This document shows, one piece after another, positions 34,573-43,061 of a stretch of 64,000 nucleotides of DNA; the first letter of the stretch is position 1, and each line of letters begins with the position of its first letter. The DNA comes from Spirochaetota bacterium (GTDB taxonomy: Bacteria; Spirochaetota; UBA4802; UBA5368): the NCBI GenBank assembly GCA_004297825.1, contig SCSX01000047.1:1-64000 (forward strand), given 5' to 3'. Made by a program: the position numbers and the translations under genes. The notes under the pieces were generated by a model. That model was not told the DNA's origin, ran no database searches, and was given only the letters and a program-made list of their open reading frames with translations.

Positions 34573-36738
34573 ATGCCTTCCAAAACTGGAAAAAAACCCG
34601 TACGACACGATACAACCCTGGTAATCGTCGAGTCGCCTTCCAAGGCTAAGACTATTCACAAGTACCTGGGAAAAAAATACGTTATTTCATCCTCGATGGG
34701 GCATATAATCGACCTCCCCAAGTCGAGGCTGGCGGTGGATGTGGGCAACGGCTTCACCCCCGAGTACATCACCATACGCGGCAAGGCGAAGATACTCAAC
34801 GACCTGAAAAAGAAGGCCTCCCAGTCGGCGAACGTGCTACTCGCGACCGACCCCGACCGCGAGGGCGAGGCGATATCCTGGCACCTGGCGAACGCCCTGC
34901 GTCCGCTGAACGACAACATACGCCGCATCGAGTTCAACGAGATCACCGAGTCCGCGATCAAGGCCGCCGTGGAGCACCCGCGCGATATCGATATGAGCCT
35001 CGTAAACGCGCAGCAGGCGCGCAGGATCCTCGACCGTATCGTGGGCTATAACATAAGCCCCATACTCTGGAAGAAGGTGAAGAAGGGGCTCTCCGCCGGG
35101 AGGGTGCAGTCCGTGGCGCTACGGGTCATCTGCGAGCGCGAAAAGGAGATCGAAAACTTCAATCCCGAGGAATACTGGACCCTTCAGGCCGAGTTCTCCG
35201 TGGGCGGGAAAAAATTCAAGGCCTCACTCTACAGCATTGACGGAAAAAAGGTGCGGCTTAAAAACCGGCTGGAAGTGGACGAGGTGCTCGCGCGCATCGA
35301 ATCGAAGCAGTTCGTCGTGCAATCCGTGCAGCGCCGCGAGAGGAAGCGCAACCCGCTGGCGCCCTACATCACGAGCAAGCTGCAGCAAGACGCGGCCAAC
35401 CGGCTGGGATTCACTACGAGCAAAACGATGATGATCGCCCAGCAGTTGTACGAGGGCATCGACCTGAAAGGCGAAGGCCCCGTGGGCCTTATCAGTTACA
35501 TGCGTACCGACTCGACGCGCGTGGCCGAATCGGCGCTGTCGATGGTGCGCGGGTATATCGGCGCCCATTACGATTCCGCGTACATGCCCGAAAAGCCGAA
35601 CGTATACACGAACAAGAAAAACGCGCAGGACGCGCACGAGGCCGTAAGGCCCACGGACGTGATGCGCGTCCCCGAATCCATAAAGGCGGACCTCTCGCGG
35701 GACCAGTACCGCCTCTACAGCCTCATCTGGAGGCGTTTCGTCGCCTCGCAGATGACGCCCGAGATATCCGAGGTGTGCACGGTCTCCCTGGACGCGGAGG
35801 GCGTCGTCTTTCGCGCAACGGGAAGCCGTGTGCTCTTCGACGGATTCACCGCGGTCGAGAACGAGGACAAGACCCAGAAGCTGGACCTGCCCAAGATCGA
35901 AGAGGGCGATAAGGTCCAGACCGTCGAGTACGCGCCCGAGCAGCATTTCACGACGCCCCCCCCGCGCTACAACGACGCCTCGCTGGTCAAGTTCCTTGAG
36001 GAATCGGGGATCGGGCGGCCCTCGACCTACGCCCCCACGGTCAATACGCTCATCAACCGCTACTATGTCACGCGTTCCGGACGCCAGCTCGTGCCCACGG
36101 TACTGGGAAGGCTGGTGAACGAGATCATGATCGTCCATTTCGCGCACCTGGTATCGATCGATTTCACCGCGAACATGGAAGAGAAGCTCGACCTTGTCGA
36201 AGAGGCTCACACCAACTGGGTCGACATGCTCCAGGAGTTTTATAATCCGTTCCAGAAAGCGGTCAGCGACGCCGAGGTCAACATCGAGGAGATGAAGAAC
36301 ATCCTGGACGAGAAGACCGACGTCGTGTGCGAACGCTGCGGCCGGGGTATGCTGAAAAAGCTCGGCAAGTACGGATTTTTCCTCGCCTGCTCGGGATTCC
36401 CGGAATGCAGGAACGCCAAGCCGCTCCCGCTGGGAAAATGCCCGGTCGAGGGATGCGACGGGAACGTCGTGAAGCGCCAGTCGAAGAAGGGGCGCCCCTT
36501 CTTCGCGTGCACGAACTATCCTACGTGCACCTTCCTGACGCGCGAGGCGCCCTCCGACAAACCGTGCCCCAAATGCGGCAAGCTCCTCTTTACCAAGAGG
36601 GTGAAGGGGCGCGGGGAAATGCTTCTTTGCCTGAACGAAACGTGCGGGTACAAGATCGAGCTCCTTGACGAGGAGGCGAAAGCGGCGGAAAACGGCGCTC
36701 AGGCGGAAGCAGAGGCCGAGGCGAACCGTGATTGGTGA
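34573..36738 (+). CDS. topA: DNA topoisomerase I
   Basis: A 721-residue type IA topoisomerase that relaxes negative supercoils. The TOPRIM domain begins with LVIVESPSKAKTIHKYLG and has ATDPDREGEAISWHL. The active-site region is GLISYMRTDSTRVAE (catalytic Tyr). The C-terminus carries zinc-finger repeats (CERCG, CPVEGC, CPKCG). It ends in a short Ala/Glu-rich tail and overlaps the start of the recombinase gene. RBS CGGAGAG precedes the ATG. Confidence 0.97.
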   Translation: MPSKTGKKPVRHDTTLVIVESPSKAKTIHKYLGKKYVISSSMGHIIDLPKSRLAVDVGNGFTPEYITIRGKAKILNDLKKKASQSANVLLATDPDREGEAISWHLANALRPLNDNIRRIEFNEITESAIKAAVEHPRDIDMSLVNAQQARRILDRIVGYNISPILWKKVKKGLSAGRVQSVALRVICEREKEIENFNPEEYWTLQAEFSVGGKKFKASLYSIDGKKVRLKNRLEVDEVLARIESKQFVVQSVQRRERKRNPLAPYITSKLQQDAANRLGFTTSKTMMIAQQLYEGIDLKGEGPVGLISYMRTDSTRVAESALSMVRGYIGAHYDSAYMPEKPNVYTNKKNAQDAHEAVRPTDVMRVPESIKADLSRDQYRLYSLIWRRFVASQMTPEISEVCTVSLDAEGVVFRATGSRVLFDGFTAVENEDKTQKLDLPKIEEGDKVQTVEYAPEQHFTTPPPRYNDASLVKFLEESGIGRPSTYAPTVNTLINRYYVTRSGRQLVPTVLGRLVNEIMIVHFAHLVSIDFTANMEEKLDLVEEAHTNWVDMLQEFYNPFQKAVSDAEVNIEEMKNILDEKTDVVCERCGRGMLKKLGKYGFFLACSGFPECRNAKPLPLGKCPVEGCDGNVVKRQSKKGRPFFACTNYPTCTFLTREAPSDKPCPKCGKLLFTKRVKGRGEMLLCLNETCGYKIELLDEEAKAAENGAQAEAEAEANRDW

Positions 36739-37672
36739 GATAGACCGCTTTCTCGACCACCTCCGGTTCGAGAAGAACGCCAGTCTCAAAACGATCGAAG
36801 CCTACCGTGACGACCTGAGCCAGTTCAACGCGTTTCTTATCGACGAGCTGATCGATTGCACGGAGGAACGCGCCGGCACGGCGAAGGGTTCCGATGCGCA
36901 CCTCCCCGTATCCGGCGTACGTACCGACGATATCCGCGCCTTCGTGGAATCGTGCTACGACCGGGGACTCAAGAAAACCTCGATATCGAGGAAGATCGCC
37001 ACTCTGAAATCCTTTTTCAAGTACCTCCACTATAACGATTTCATTCCTGTCGATCCCTCCCGCGCGGTCAGATTCCCCCGGAAGGGCAGCACTATTCCGC
37101 GGTTTCTGTACCTGGAACAAATGAACGCCATACTCGATTTTCCGCTTGAAAGCTTTATCGACTACCGCGACCGCGCGATCCTGGGAACCTTTTATTCCTC
37201 CGGGGCGCGCGTCTCGGAGCTCGCGTCCGCGGACCTGTCGGGAATGGACCTGGAGAGCGGAAGATTACGCGTGTTCGGCAAGGGCTCGCGCGAGCGCGTG
37301 GTATTCCTTACCGCCGAGTGCGCCCGGTGGATTCGCGCGTACCTTGCGCAGCGCGAAAAGCGCTTTGGTGAATTGACCGATGTGCTTTTCGTGAACAATA
37401 ACGGTAAAAGGATCACGGAGCGCGGGATTTTCGGAATCGTATCCGCGCGGGCGCGCGCTTCGGAGGTGCTTGCGAAGGTTTCCCCCCACGTGATTCGGCA
37501 CAGTTTCGCGACCGAGCTTCTCAACCGCGGGGCGGACATCCGCGCGGTCCAGGAAATGCTGGGCCACAAGAATATCTCGACCACCCAGATCTACACACAT
37601 ACCACGAAGGAGCGCCTCAAGAAAACCTACCTGCGTTTTCATCCGCACTCCGGGAAGAGCAAAAAGGACTAG
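36728..37672 (+). CDS. Tyrosine recombinase of the XerC/XerD type
   Basis: A 314-residue protein using the GTG at 36728, which overlaps the topA stop; the family N-terminus IDRFLDHLRFEKNASLKTIEAYRDDL follows at once. Catalytic residues are present: Arg in GARVSEL, Lys in GKGSRER, HxxR (His254, Arg257), His in LGHKNISTTQIY and the terminal Tyr nearby. It should resolve chromosome dimers at dif. Position after topA supports a housekeeping rather than phage role. XerC and XerD cannot be told apart here. Confidence 0.92.
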   Translation: MIGEIDRFLDHLRFEKNASLKTIEAYRDDLSQFNAFLIDELIDCTEERAGTAKGSDAHLPVSGVRTDDIRAFVESCYDRGLKKTSISRKIATLKSFFKYLHYNDFIPVDPSRAVRFPRKGSTIPRFLYLEQMNAILDFPLESFIDYRDRAILGTFYSSGARVSELASADLSGMDLESGRLRVFGKGSRERVVFLTAECARWIRAYLAQREKRFGELTDVLFVNNNGKRITERGIFGIVSARARASEVLAKVSPHVIRHSFATELLNRGADIRAVQEMLGHKNISTTQIYTHTTKERLKKTYLRFHPHSGKSKKD

Positions 37673-37789
37673 GCGTATCGGTCCCCGGTTCCCCGCCGGG
37701 TAAAAATCGAGGGTGAATTATTTCCGGGAAATGGACGGCGGAAAGACACACCTCGCCCCCGGATAGGGCGTGCATCTTGTCGGGAGTGA

Positions 37790-38269
37790 CTAGAGGGAGG
37801 CGGTGCGGCGGTGGATTTTCGTGTTTCCTCCGCCTTTCAAGGTGGGTGTGGGGTCTCCCCAGTACATTTCCCAGCAAAGGATGCCATTTTCGACCCTTTG
37901 ACCGATTGTATAGTGGGTATACGCTGTATTGTTATGCTCCTCCTCAGCCTCATTGAGCAGATCATCCAAGTACCGCTCCGTCGCAATCGTGATTAGAAAG
38001 GAGACCGAGAACTTGGAGAGCCTACGAATATCCGAAAAGAACTCATATTCATCCTTCTTAAAAGAAATCCCCACACAACGCCACTGTTTCTCAGGATTGC
38101 GCTCCTGATACCTCACCAGGGTGAATCCGCCCTGGAATCTCCCGATATTGTCCATGATCCGCATGAGAAGCTTCACGATCACCTCGCGGCGGGGTTTTCC
38201 CAATCGCTCGGCGGCAGCGTTCAGGGTGTGAAGAATATCGGGCCTCATGTTCGCGCTTGTTCGCAGCAT
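37790..38269 (-). CDS. Unknown 159-residue protein, family copy 1
   Basis: The ATG at 38269 has AGGGG upstream. The product shares its length and about half its residues with the protein at 51689: MLRTS(A/I)NM, RFQGGFTLV(R/K)YQ, LSKFSV/LSRFSV, A(T)ERYL/ATKRYL, (T/A)IGQR and GILCWE(M/F)YWGD. The N-terminal half looks helical and could be a ribbon-helix-helix-like DNA-binding fold, but I see no decisive motif. It resembles the layout of small Leptospira proteins of unknown function (DUF1564), which I could not confirm. It is divergent from the trpB leader. Confidence 0.75.
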   Translation of the reverse strand: MLRTSANMRPDILHTLNAAAERLGKPRREVIVKLLMRIMDNIGRFQGGFTLVRYQERNPEKQWRCVGISFKKDEYEFFSDIRRLSKFSVSFLITIATERYLDDLLNEAEEEHNNTAYTHYTIGQRVENGILCWEMYWGDPTPTLKGGGNTKIHRRTASL

Positions 38270-38384
38270 TCCGTATCCCCTGGGGAAAAGTGAAGTGTCC
38301 AAAATGGATACGAATGAGGAGCGGAAAATAAAAATAATTTTACCGCCCTCCGATCCTGATTGCAGATCTTTTCCGGAAAAATTC

Positions 38385-38413
38385 TTGACAATCCCGGGGC
38401 ATGTCTTTACAGT
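38385..38413 (+). promoter_or_regulatory. Promoter of the trp leader
   Basis: A perfect -35 TTGACA (38385-38390), a 17-base spacer and -10 TACAGT (38408-38413) predict a start near 38420, about 22 bases before the leader-peptide ATG. Confidence 0.75.
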
Positions 38414-38442
38414 ACTCACACAAAGGATTCACGTAGAGCGCG

Positions 38443-38529
38443 ATGAATATACCTGTTAACAACATTTTTTCTCAGGTTTGGGGGTGGCGCACCGGACATA
38501 AAGATCCGTGTGCTTCCCGGCGCGTTTAG
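38443..38529 (+). CDS. trpL: Trp leader peptide
   Basis: A 28-codon reading frame starts 22 bases after the predicted transcription start and reads MNIPVNNIFSQVWGW at its beginning, with two Trp codons at 38479-38481 and 38485-38487. The stop is at 38527-38529. GAG lies a few bases before the ATG, a modest ribosome site. In ribosome-mediated attenuation, stalling at these codons when charged tRNA-Trp is scarce would change the fold of the following RNA. The next gene is tryptophan synthase beta. Confidence 0.7.
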   Translation: MNIPVNNIFSQVWGWRTGHKDPCASRRV

Positions 38530-38588
38530 GCGAAACGTCAGAATTGAATGCCAAAGGGCTGCGGATTAAAAAACCGCAGCCCTTTTTT
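38482..38588 (+). promoter_or_regulatory. Tryptophan attenuator
   Basis: Region 1 (38482-38495) overlaps the Trp codons and pairs with region 2 (38506-38518) through about 12 pairs around a 10-base loop. Region 3 (38553-38564) pairs with region 4 (38574-38585) in a perfect 12-bp stem followed by T, giving a strong terminator. Region 2 can pair weakly with region 3 (about six pairs with an internal loop), the expected antiterminator. The layout matches the enteric trp leader in kind, not in sequence. Confidence 0.65.
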
Positions 38589-38590
38589 AT
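38553..38590 (+). terminator. Intrinsic terminator in the trpB leader
   Basis: AAAGGGCTGCGG and CCGCAGCCCTTT form a 12-bp stem with a nine-base A-rich loop, followed by TTTTTTAT counting the end of the stem. It lies 75 bases before trpB, so it must be read through for trpB expression. Confidence 0.9.
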
Positions 38591-38664
38591 TGCCAGGTGA
38601 ATGTGCTCGGGGAATACGGCAATTTGGCGCCCCGGGAGAAAATATCAGGGAAAAGGAGGAGTCT

Positions 38665-40026
38665 ATGCCTAAAGAATCGTACAAGATATTGTTACCCGAA
38701 AAGGAAATGCCCCGGCAGTGGTATAACGTTATTCCGGACCTGCCCAAGCCCTTGAACCCGCCGTACAGTCCCCAGACCGGAAAGCCCGTAACGCCCCAGG
38801 AACTGGCGGTGCTTTTTCCTATGGGTCTCCTGGAACAGGAGATGAGCGGCGAACGTTACATCGATATCCCCGAGGAGGTCCTGGAAATATACAGGCTATG
38901 GAGGCCCTCGCCGCTTTTCAGGGCGCGTCGCCTGGAGCAGAAGCTGGGTACTCCCGCGAAGATCTATTACAAGTACGAGGGTGTGTCCCCCGCGGGCAGT
39001 CACAAGCTCAACACCGCAGTACCGCAGGCATATTACAACAAGAAAGAGGGCATAACCAAAATCGCAACGGAAACGGGCGCCGGCCAGTGGGGGAGCGCCC
39101 TTGCCCTTGCGTGCGACATGTTCGGCATCGATCTCCATGTTTTCATGGTCAAGGTAAGCTATGACCAGAAACCATACCGGAAATTCATGATGGAGACGTG
39201 GGGGGCGAAGGTTACGCCGAGTCCCAGTCCCCTCACGAACGTGGGCCGCGGCCTGCTCGCGGCGAATCCGGACAATCCGGGGAGCCTCGGCATCGCCATA
39301 AGCGAGGCGGTCGAGGTGGCGGCCATGAACGCCGACACGCACTATGCCCTGGGAAGCGTACTCAACCACGTGTGCCTCCACCAGACGATTATCGGGCTCG
39401 AGACGAAAAAGCAGCTTGCAATGGTCGACGACTATCCGGATGTCGTGATAGCCTGTGCGGGCGGGGGCTCGAATTTTGCCGGGATAGGCTTTCCGTTCGT
39501 CCAGGACAAGATCAACGGCAAGAAGGTCCGCATCCTCGCCGTGGAGCCCTCGGCATGTCCCAGCCTCACCAAGGGCAAGTTCGTGTACGATTACGGCGAC
39601 GAGGCGAAGATGGCGCCCATCGTGGAAATGTACACGCTGGGCCACGGATTCATCCCGCCCACGATCCACGCGGGAGGACTGCGCTACCACGGCATGTCAC
39701 CTCTCGTGAGCTTGCTTAAACACGAGAACGTGGTGGAAGCGATTTCCGTGCCGCAGAAGGGGTGCTTCGAGGCCGCGATACTTTTCTCGCGGACAGAAGG
39801 AATCATTCCGGCGCCGGAGTCGTCGCACGCGATTCGCGCCGCCATCGACGAGGCTATCAGGGCGAAGGAGGAAGGGAAGGAACGTACCATCGTCTTCAAC
39901 CTGAGCGGTCACGGTCATTTCGACCTTGCGTCGTACGATATGTTCCTGGCCGGAAAACTCGAGGATTACGAGTATCCCCGGGAGCTGATCGAGCAGGCTC
40001 TGAAAAACGTGCCGAATATGGGGTAA
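38665..40026 (+). CDS. trpB: Tryptophan synthase beta chain, TrpB2 type
   Basis: A 453-residue PLP enzyme with the long N-terminal extension ([20 protein letters not shown]) characteristic of TrpB2. The PLP lysine is Lys114 in AGSHKLNTA, and ETGAGQWG and [15 protein letters not shown] are conserved. It joins indole (or indole-glycerol-derived indole) with serine to give tryptophan. TrpB2 often occurs without an adjacent trpA, as here. RBS AAGGAGGA lies five bases before the ATG. Expression is probably governed by the leader at 38443-38588. The gene ends just before the palindrome at 40037. Confidence 0.94.
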   Translation: MPKESYKILLPEKEMPRQWYNVIPDLPKPLNPPYSPQTGKPVTPQELAVLFPMGLLEQEMSGERYIDIPEEVLEIYRLWRPSPLFRARRLEQKLGTPAKIYYKYEGVSPAGSHKLNTAVPQAYYNKKEGITKIATETGAGQWGSALALACDMFGIDLHVFMVKVSYDQKPYRKFMMETWGAKVTPSPSPLTNVGRGLLAANPDNPGSLGIAISEAVEVAAMNADTHYALGSVLNHVCLHQTIIGLETKKQLAMVDDYPDVVIACAGGGSNFAGIGFPFVQDKINGKKVRILAVEPSACPSLTKGKFVYDYGDEAKMAPIVEMYTLGHGFIPPTIHAGGLRYHGMSPLVSLLKHENVVEAISVPQKGCFEAAILFSRTEGIIPAPESSHAIRAAIDEAIRAKEEGKERTIVFNLSGHGHFDLASYDMFLAGKLEDYEYPRELIEQALKNVPNMG

Positions 40027-40036
40027 GGATCGGCTG

Positions 40037-40093
40037 CGGAATGCGGTACGGTAGAGACGTCCCGTCGGGACGTCTCTACCGTACCGCATTCCG
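40037..40093. terminator. Long perfect palindrome at the trpB/ferredoxin convergent junction
   Basis: Arms of 27 bp (40037-40063 and 40067-40093) with a 3-base loop, followed by GTTTTACC on the plus side. It overlaps the last codons of the convergent ferredoxin gene. It may terminate transcription from both directions, but its length and perfection are unusual for a terminator and suggest an inserted repeat. Confidence 0.75.
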
Positions 40094-41146
40094 TTTTACC
40101 TGCCGTATGTCCGGCTTTAACGCCTTGTACCTGCGTCCCCAGAACTTATACTTTGTGAGCGAAGTGTAGACCATGATCCTTTCAATGAATCTGAATCGCA
40201 TAAAGAAGTGAACGAGCCGATACCACACACCCAGAAGCGCGAGCATCAGAAGGGTTTCCAGCACGAACCTGACCGCCGCGGTTTCAATTTTGAAAAAGAA
40301 TGATTCAAAATACCCGTAAAACAATACCAAGACTACCGAAGAAAAAAACACCATGAATCCGATAATGAAGCCGTGGGCGGTCTCGATCGCCTTTTTCGGG
40401 CAATTGCCCATGCATTTCATGCAGCTTTCGCATTTAAACGTCCAGTAGGGTCTTTTATCCAGCCGGATAATCGCCTTTACCGGACAGCCTTCGATACAAA
40501 CCCCACACTCATTACAGTCTCCCGACGCGTAATAGGTCCTGGCGAACACGAAACGGCCGCAGAAGTAATAAAAAAAGGCAATGGGCGATGCCACGGCATC
40601 TTGAAGAATTTCACGCAGGGACCTGAAATCGCTTTTTCCCGATAAAACCCTCCGGGCGAAGGCGGCAACCCGTTCCTCATTTTTTTCATGAAGGTAGCGT
40701 ATCGTCCGCTGATTCAGGCCGGGGTGCACGGATATCCAGTTTGAGGGCATATCGACGGGAAACATCGCCTTGATGGAGTAGCCCTTGAGCCTGAGCACGA
40801 GCGCCGATAAATAAAACGCGATCCCCGTCAGGCCGGGCGTGATATATTTTCCGACCAGCATCCCGGCCCTCGTATTCATCAGGAGCACCCTGTTCTTACC
40901 TTTCGGGAACCGCATGATGAAACGCAGCATCACCGGCGGGTAATTGAACCCGTGTATCGGCGAGACGAAGGCGATCAGGGAACCGGGATCCGGTTTTTCG
41001 ATGGAAAGCCTGTCGATGCGGGCGATATCGATTAATCGGGATTCAATTTTACTTTCAACGGCGATATCGGACAGCCACGAGGAGACATTTCTCGAATTGC
41101 CGGTTCCGGAAAAATAGTACACGGTAAGTTTTTCATACGCGGGCAT
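40076..41146 (-). CDS. EFR1-family flavodoxin/ferredoxin fusion
   Basis: A 356-residue protein. The N-terminus has a flavodoxin-like phosphate-binding start (VYYFSGTGNSRNVSSWLSD). Two 4Fe-4S motifs follow near residues 215-260: CNECGVCIEGCPVKAI and CESCMKCMGNCPKKAIE. The C-terminal quarter contains two membrane helices and a basic tail. It is a membrane-bound electron carrier of unknown partner. The last codons lie inside the palindrome at 40037. It is co-directional with the TetR gene 40 bases upstream and is probably controlled by it. Confidence 0.87.
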   Translation of the reverse strand: MPAYEKLTVYYFSGTGNSRNVSSWLSDIAVESKIESRLIDIARIDRLSIEKPDPGSLIAFVSPIHGFNYPPVMLRFIMRFPKGKNRVLLMNTRAGMLVGKYITPGLTGIAFYLSALVLRLKGYSIKAMFPVDMPSNWISVHPGLNQRTIRYLHEKNEERVAAFARRVLSGKSDFRSLREILQDAVASPIAFFYYFCGRFVFARTYYASGDCNECGVCIEGCPVKAIIRLDKRPYWTFKCESCMKCMGNCPKKAIETAHGFIIGFMVFFSSVVLVLFYGYFESFFFKIETAAVRFVLETLLMLALLGVWYRLVHFFMRFRFIERIMVYTSLTKYKFWGRRYKALKPDIRQVKRNAVR

Positions 41147-41186
41147 TATTGACGGCCTCGTTTCGAAATTATGGAGATGGATTTCA

Positions 41187-41783
41187 TCAAGGATGACCTT
41201 TCCTGTAGGTGTGTATGAATGCCTCTTCGTAACAGTCTATCGCGCGGTCCGGTGAAAGCGTGTCATCCATAACTATGTATGCCGTGATCCCGTCGAGTGC
41301 GGCCATGAGCGCAAGGGAAACCGCGCCGTAGTCGAATTCACGGAACTCGCCGGCCTGGACCCCGGAACGGTAGAGTTCCTCGAAAAAACCGGTGCAGTGC
41401 GCCGTGTAGCCGCTGTAGAGCCGCCACAGTCCGGGTTCCGCCATGGTCTTGGTGAGGGTGAGGAATATGAAAATCAGCTCGCGGTGGTGCCCGGTCCAGT
41501 ATTCCAGGTAATTCCGGATGTAGCGCGCGAGCCCATCGGCGGGCGAGGGGAGGGACCGGGCGTCCGCCATGAACGAGATGATGGGCTCCATGAAGCGCTC
41601 GTTCGCCTTGATGAGAATATCGTCCTTGCCCTTGAAATGGTAGTATACCCCGCCCTTGGTGATGCCTGCGCGCGCGGCGATGGATTCCATTGAGGCGCTC
41701 TCGTATCCCTTGTCGACGAACTCGGTTATTGCGGCGTCCAGTATATCGGACACCCTTTTATCCTTTGTCTCTTTCCTGGTCAT
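41187..41783 (-). CDS. TetR-family transcriptional regulator
   Basis: A 198-residue regulator from the ATG at 41783 (a TTG two codons earlier is less likely). The helix-turn-helix is ESIAARAGITKGGVYYHFKGKDDIL, and the C-terminal half is all-helical as in the family. It heads an operon with the EFR1 gene. A palindrome matching a TetR-type operator lies at once upstream, so autorepression is likely. The ligand is unknown. Confidence 0.93.
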   Translation of the reverse strand: MTRKETKDKRVSDILDAAITEFVDKGYESASMESIAARAGITKGGVYYHFKGKDDILIKANERFMEPIISFMADARSLPSPADGLARYIRNYLEYWTGHHRELIFIFLTLTKTMAEPGLWRLYSGYTAHCTGFFEELYRSGVQAGEFREFDYGAVSLALMAALDGITAYIVMDDTLSPDRAIDCYEEAFIHTYRKGHP

Positions 41784-41791
41784 ACGCAAAT

Positions 41792-41810
41792 AATACCTAC
41801 GGTCGGTATT
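41792..41810. promoter_or_regulatory. Probable TetR operator
   Basis: AATACC (41792-41797) and GGTATT (41805-41810) form an inverted repeat with a 7-base spacer, nine bases upstream of the tetR start in the divergent region. Its symmetry and place are typical of TetR autoregulatory sites. Confidence 0.6.
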
Positions 41811-41954
41811 TTTTCAACAATTTTTTATACAATGCGGTAAAAAGCACGGCTATGGAGAAGGGGTGGGGGCCGATACGAAATTTTTGTTTGCATTATGCAG
41901 GTTTTTGGGGGATGAATCGGCATATCCTCATATATAACTATGCAGAGGTTCACC

Positions 41955-42443
41955 ATGGCAAAAAGCACCAAGAACGCGCTCGTACTATGCCTCGCCTTCA
42001 GCGCTGTTGCCGTACTCGCCGCTCTACTGGGATACTGGAAGTCGCTCCCGCTGGCAATCCTCGCGGGCATGCTCCCCGCCGTCGCGTACGAAACGTATCG
42101 GACCGAGGGGGCAACGACGACGCTTGCCTCCTGGGGAATCGCGGCGGCCATCGTCGTGGAGGCGGTGCTGATCATTTTCAAACTCCAGCTCAACATCATG
42201 CAGTACCTGGGTTCCTTTGCCGCTTCATTTCCCGCAGTCGACGTCAGGATGGCGGGACCGATAGTTATCGGCATCCTCTCGATTACGCTGCTGAAGCGCA
42301 CCGCCGGGATATACACGAAGTGGCTGGCGGTAGTCATATTCCTCGCCGCCTGCGCGCTCTTCTACGTGCTCGATCCCGACCTCTTCTCAAGGCTTTTCAA
42401 GTCCGGTTTGAGCGAGGGGGCGAAACATATTCCCCGGCCGTAA
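41955..42443 (+). CDS. Small membrane protein, unknown function
   Basis: A 162-residue protein with about five hydrophobic segments (13-30, 35-50, 58-76, 100-118 and 128-145). AGAGG lies six bases before the ATG at 41955. It is divergent from the TetR gene and shares the operator region at 41792-41810, so it may belong to the same regulon. No family is recognised. Confidence 0.7.
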   Translation: MAKSTKNALVLCLAFSAVAVLAALLGYWKSLPLAILAGMLPAVAYETYRTEGATTTLASWGIAAAIVVEAVLIIFKLQLNIMQYLGSFAASFPAVDVRMAGPIVIGILSITLLKRTAGIYTKWLAVVIFLAACALFYVLDPDLFSRLFKSGLSEGAKHIPRP

Positions 42444-42531
42444 CTTCCCCTGATTCTTTGCGCAACAAAGAACCGCGCGCGGTTGGGCGCATCTCGAACG
42501 GGGGTCTCTCGAATCAGGTTTTGCTGGACAT

Positions 42532-42588
42532 AAGTATCCGGATCATGTAGTATTCCGGTGTGACGGCGCCGATATCGCCGGGATACTT
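42532..42588. other. Inverted repeat in the leader of the response-regulator pair
   Basis: AAGTATCC (42532-42539) and GGATACTT (42581-42588) can pair around a 41-base segment containing a GGCG/CGCC hairpin. It lies about 85 bases before the response-regulator start. The rest of the 42444-42671 gap shows nothing clear. Confidence 0.3.
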
Positions 42589-42671
42589 CGGTTATTGTCC
42601 GGGAGTGGACACTTGAGGTAACGGCGCATGGCCACGCGGGAGGGATTTTTTTACAGGAACCGGAGGGTGCG

Positions 42672-43034
42672 ATGACCTTGAGGATACTCTTTCTCGATGA
42701 CGACGAAAACCTGTTGAAGGGAATCGCGCGGGTTCTCAAGGCGCAGCGCGCGGATATCGGCTTTTCAATGTGCGCCACCTGCGACGAGGCGCTGCGCGCG
42801 CTCGAGGAACAAAGCTTCGACGCCGTTGTCGCCGATTACCGGATGCCGGGCAGGGACGGGCTCGATTTCCTGGAAGAGGTAAAGGCGCGTTTTCCGAATA
42901 CGAAGCGCGTCCTCCTCACGGGACAGTCGGAATCGGAAGTGCGCGAAAAGGCGTCTCCGATAGTGGACAGGTATTTTACAAAGCCCTGTGAGACCCTCGC
43001 GCTGCTGGAAGCCATCGAGTCGCTGACACGATAG
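42672..43034 (+). CDS. Single-domain response regulator
   Basis: A 120-residue CheY-like receiver. The acidic pocket is DDD (10-12), the phospho-acceptor Asp is in VVADYRMPGRDG, Thr in LLTGQSES and Lys in YFTKPCE. No output domain is present, so it passes phosphate or acts by binding. The similar receiver of the next gene, 27 bases downstream, suggests a phosphorelay or a duplicated pair. Confidence 0.9.
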   Translation: MTLRILFLDDDENLLKGIARVLKAQRADIGFSMCATCDEALRALEEQSFDAVVADYRMPGRDGLDFLEEVKARFPNTKRVLLTGQSESEVREKASPIVDRYFTKPCETLALLEAIESLTR

Positions 43035-43061
43035 GCAAAGGGGAGAATCGGGAGAGAGGCG

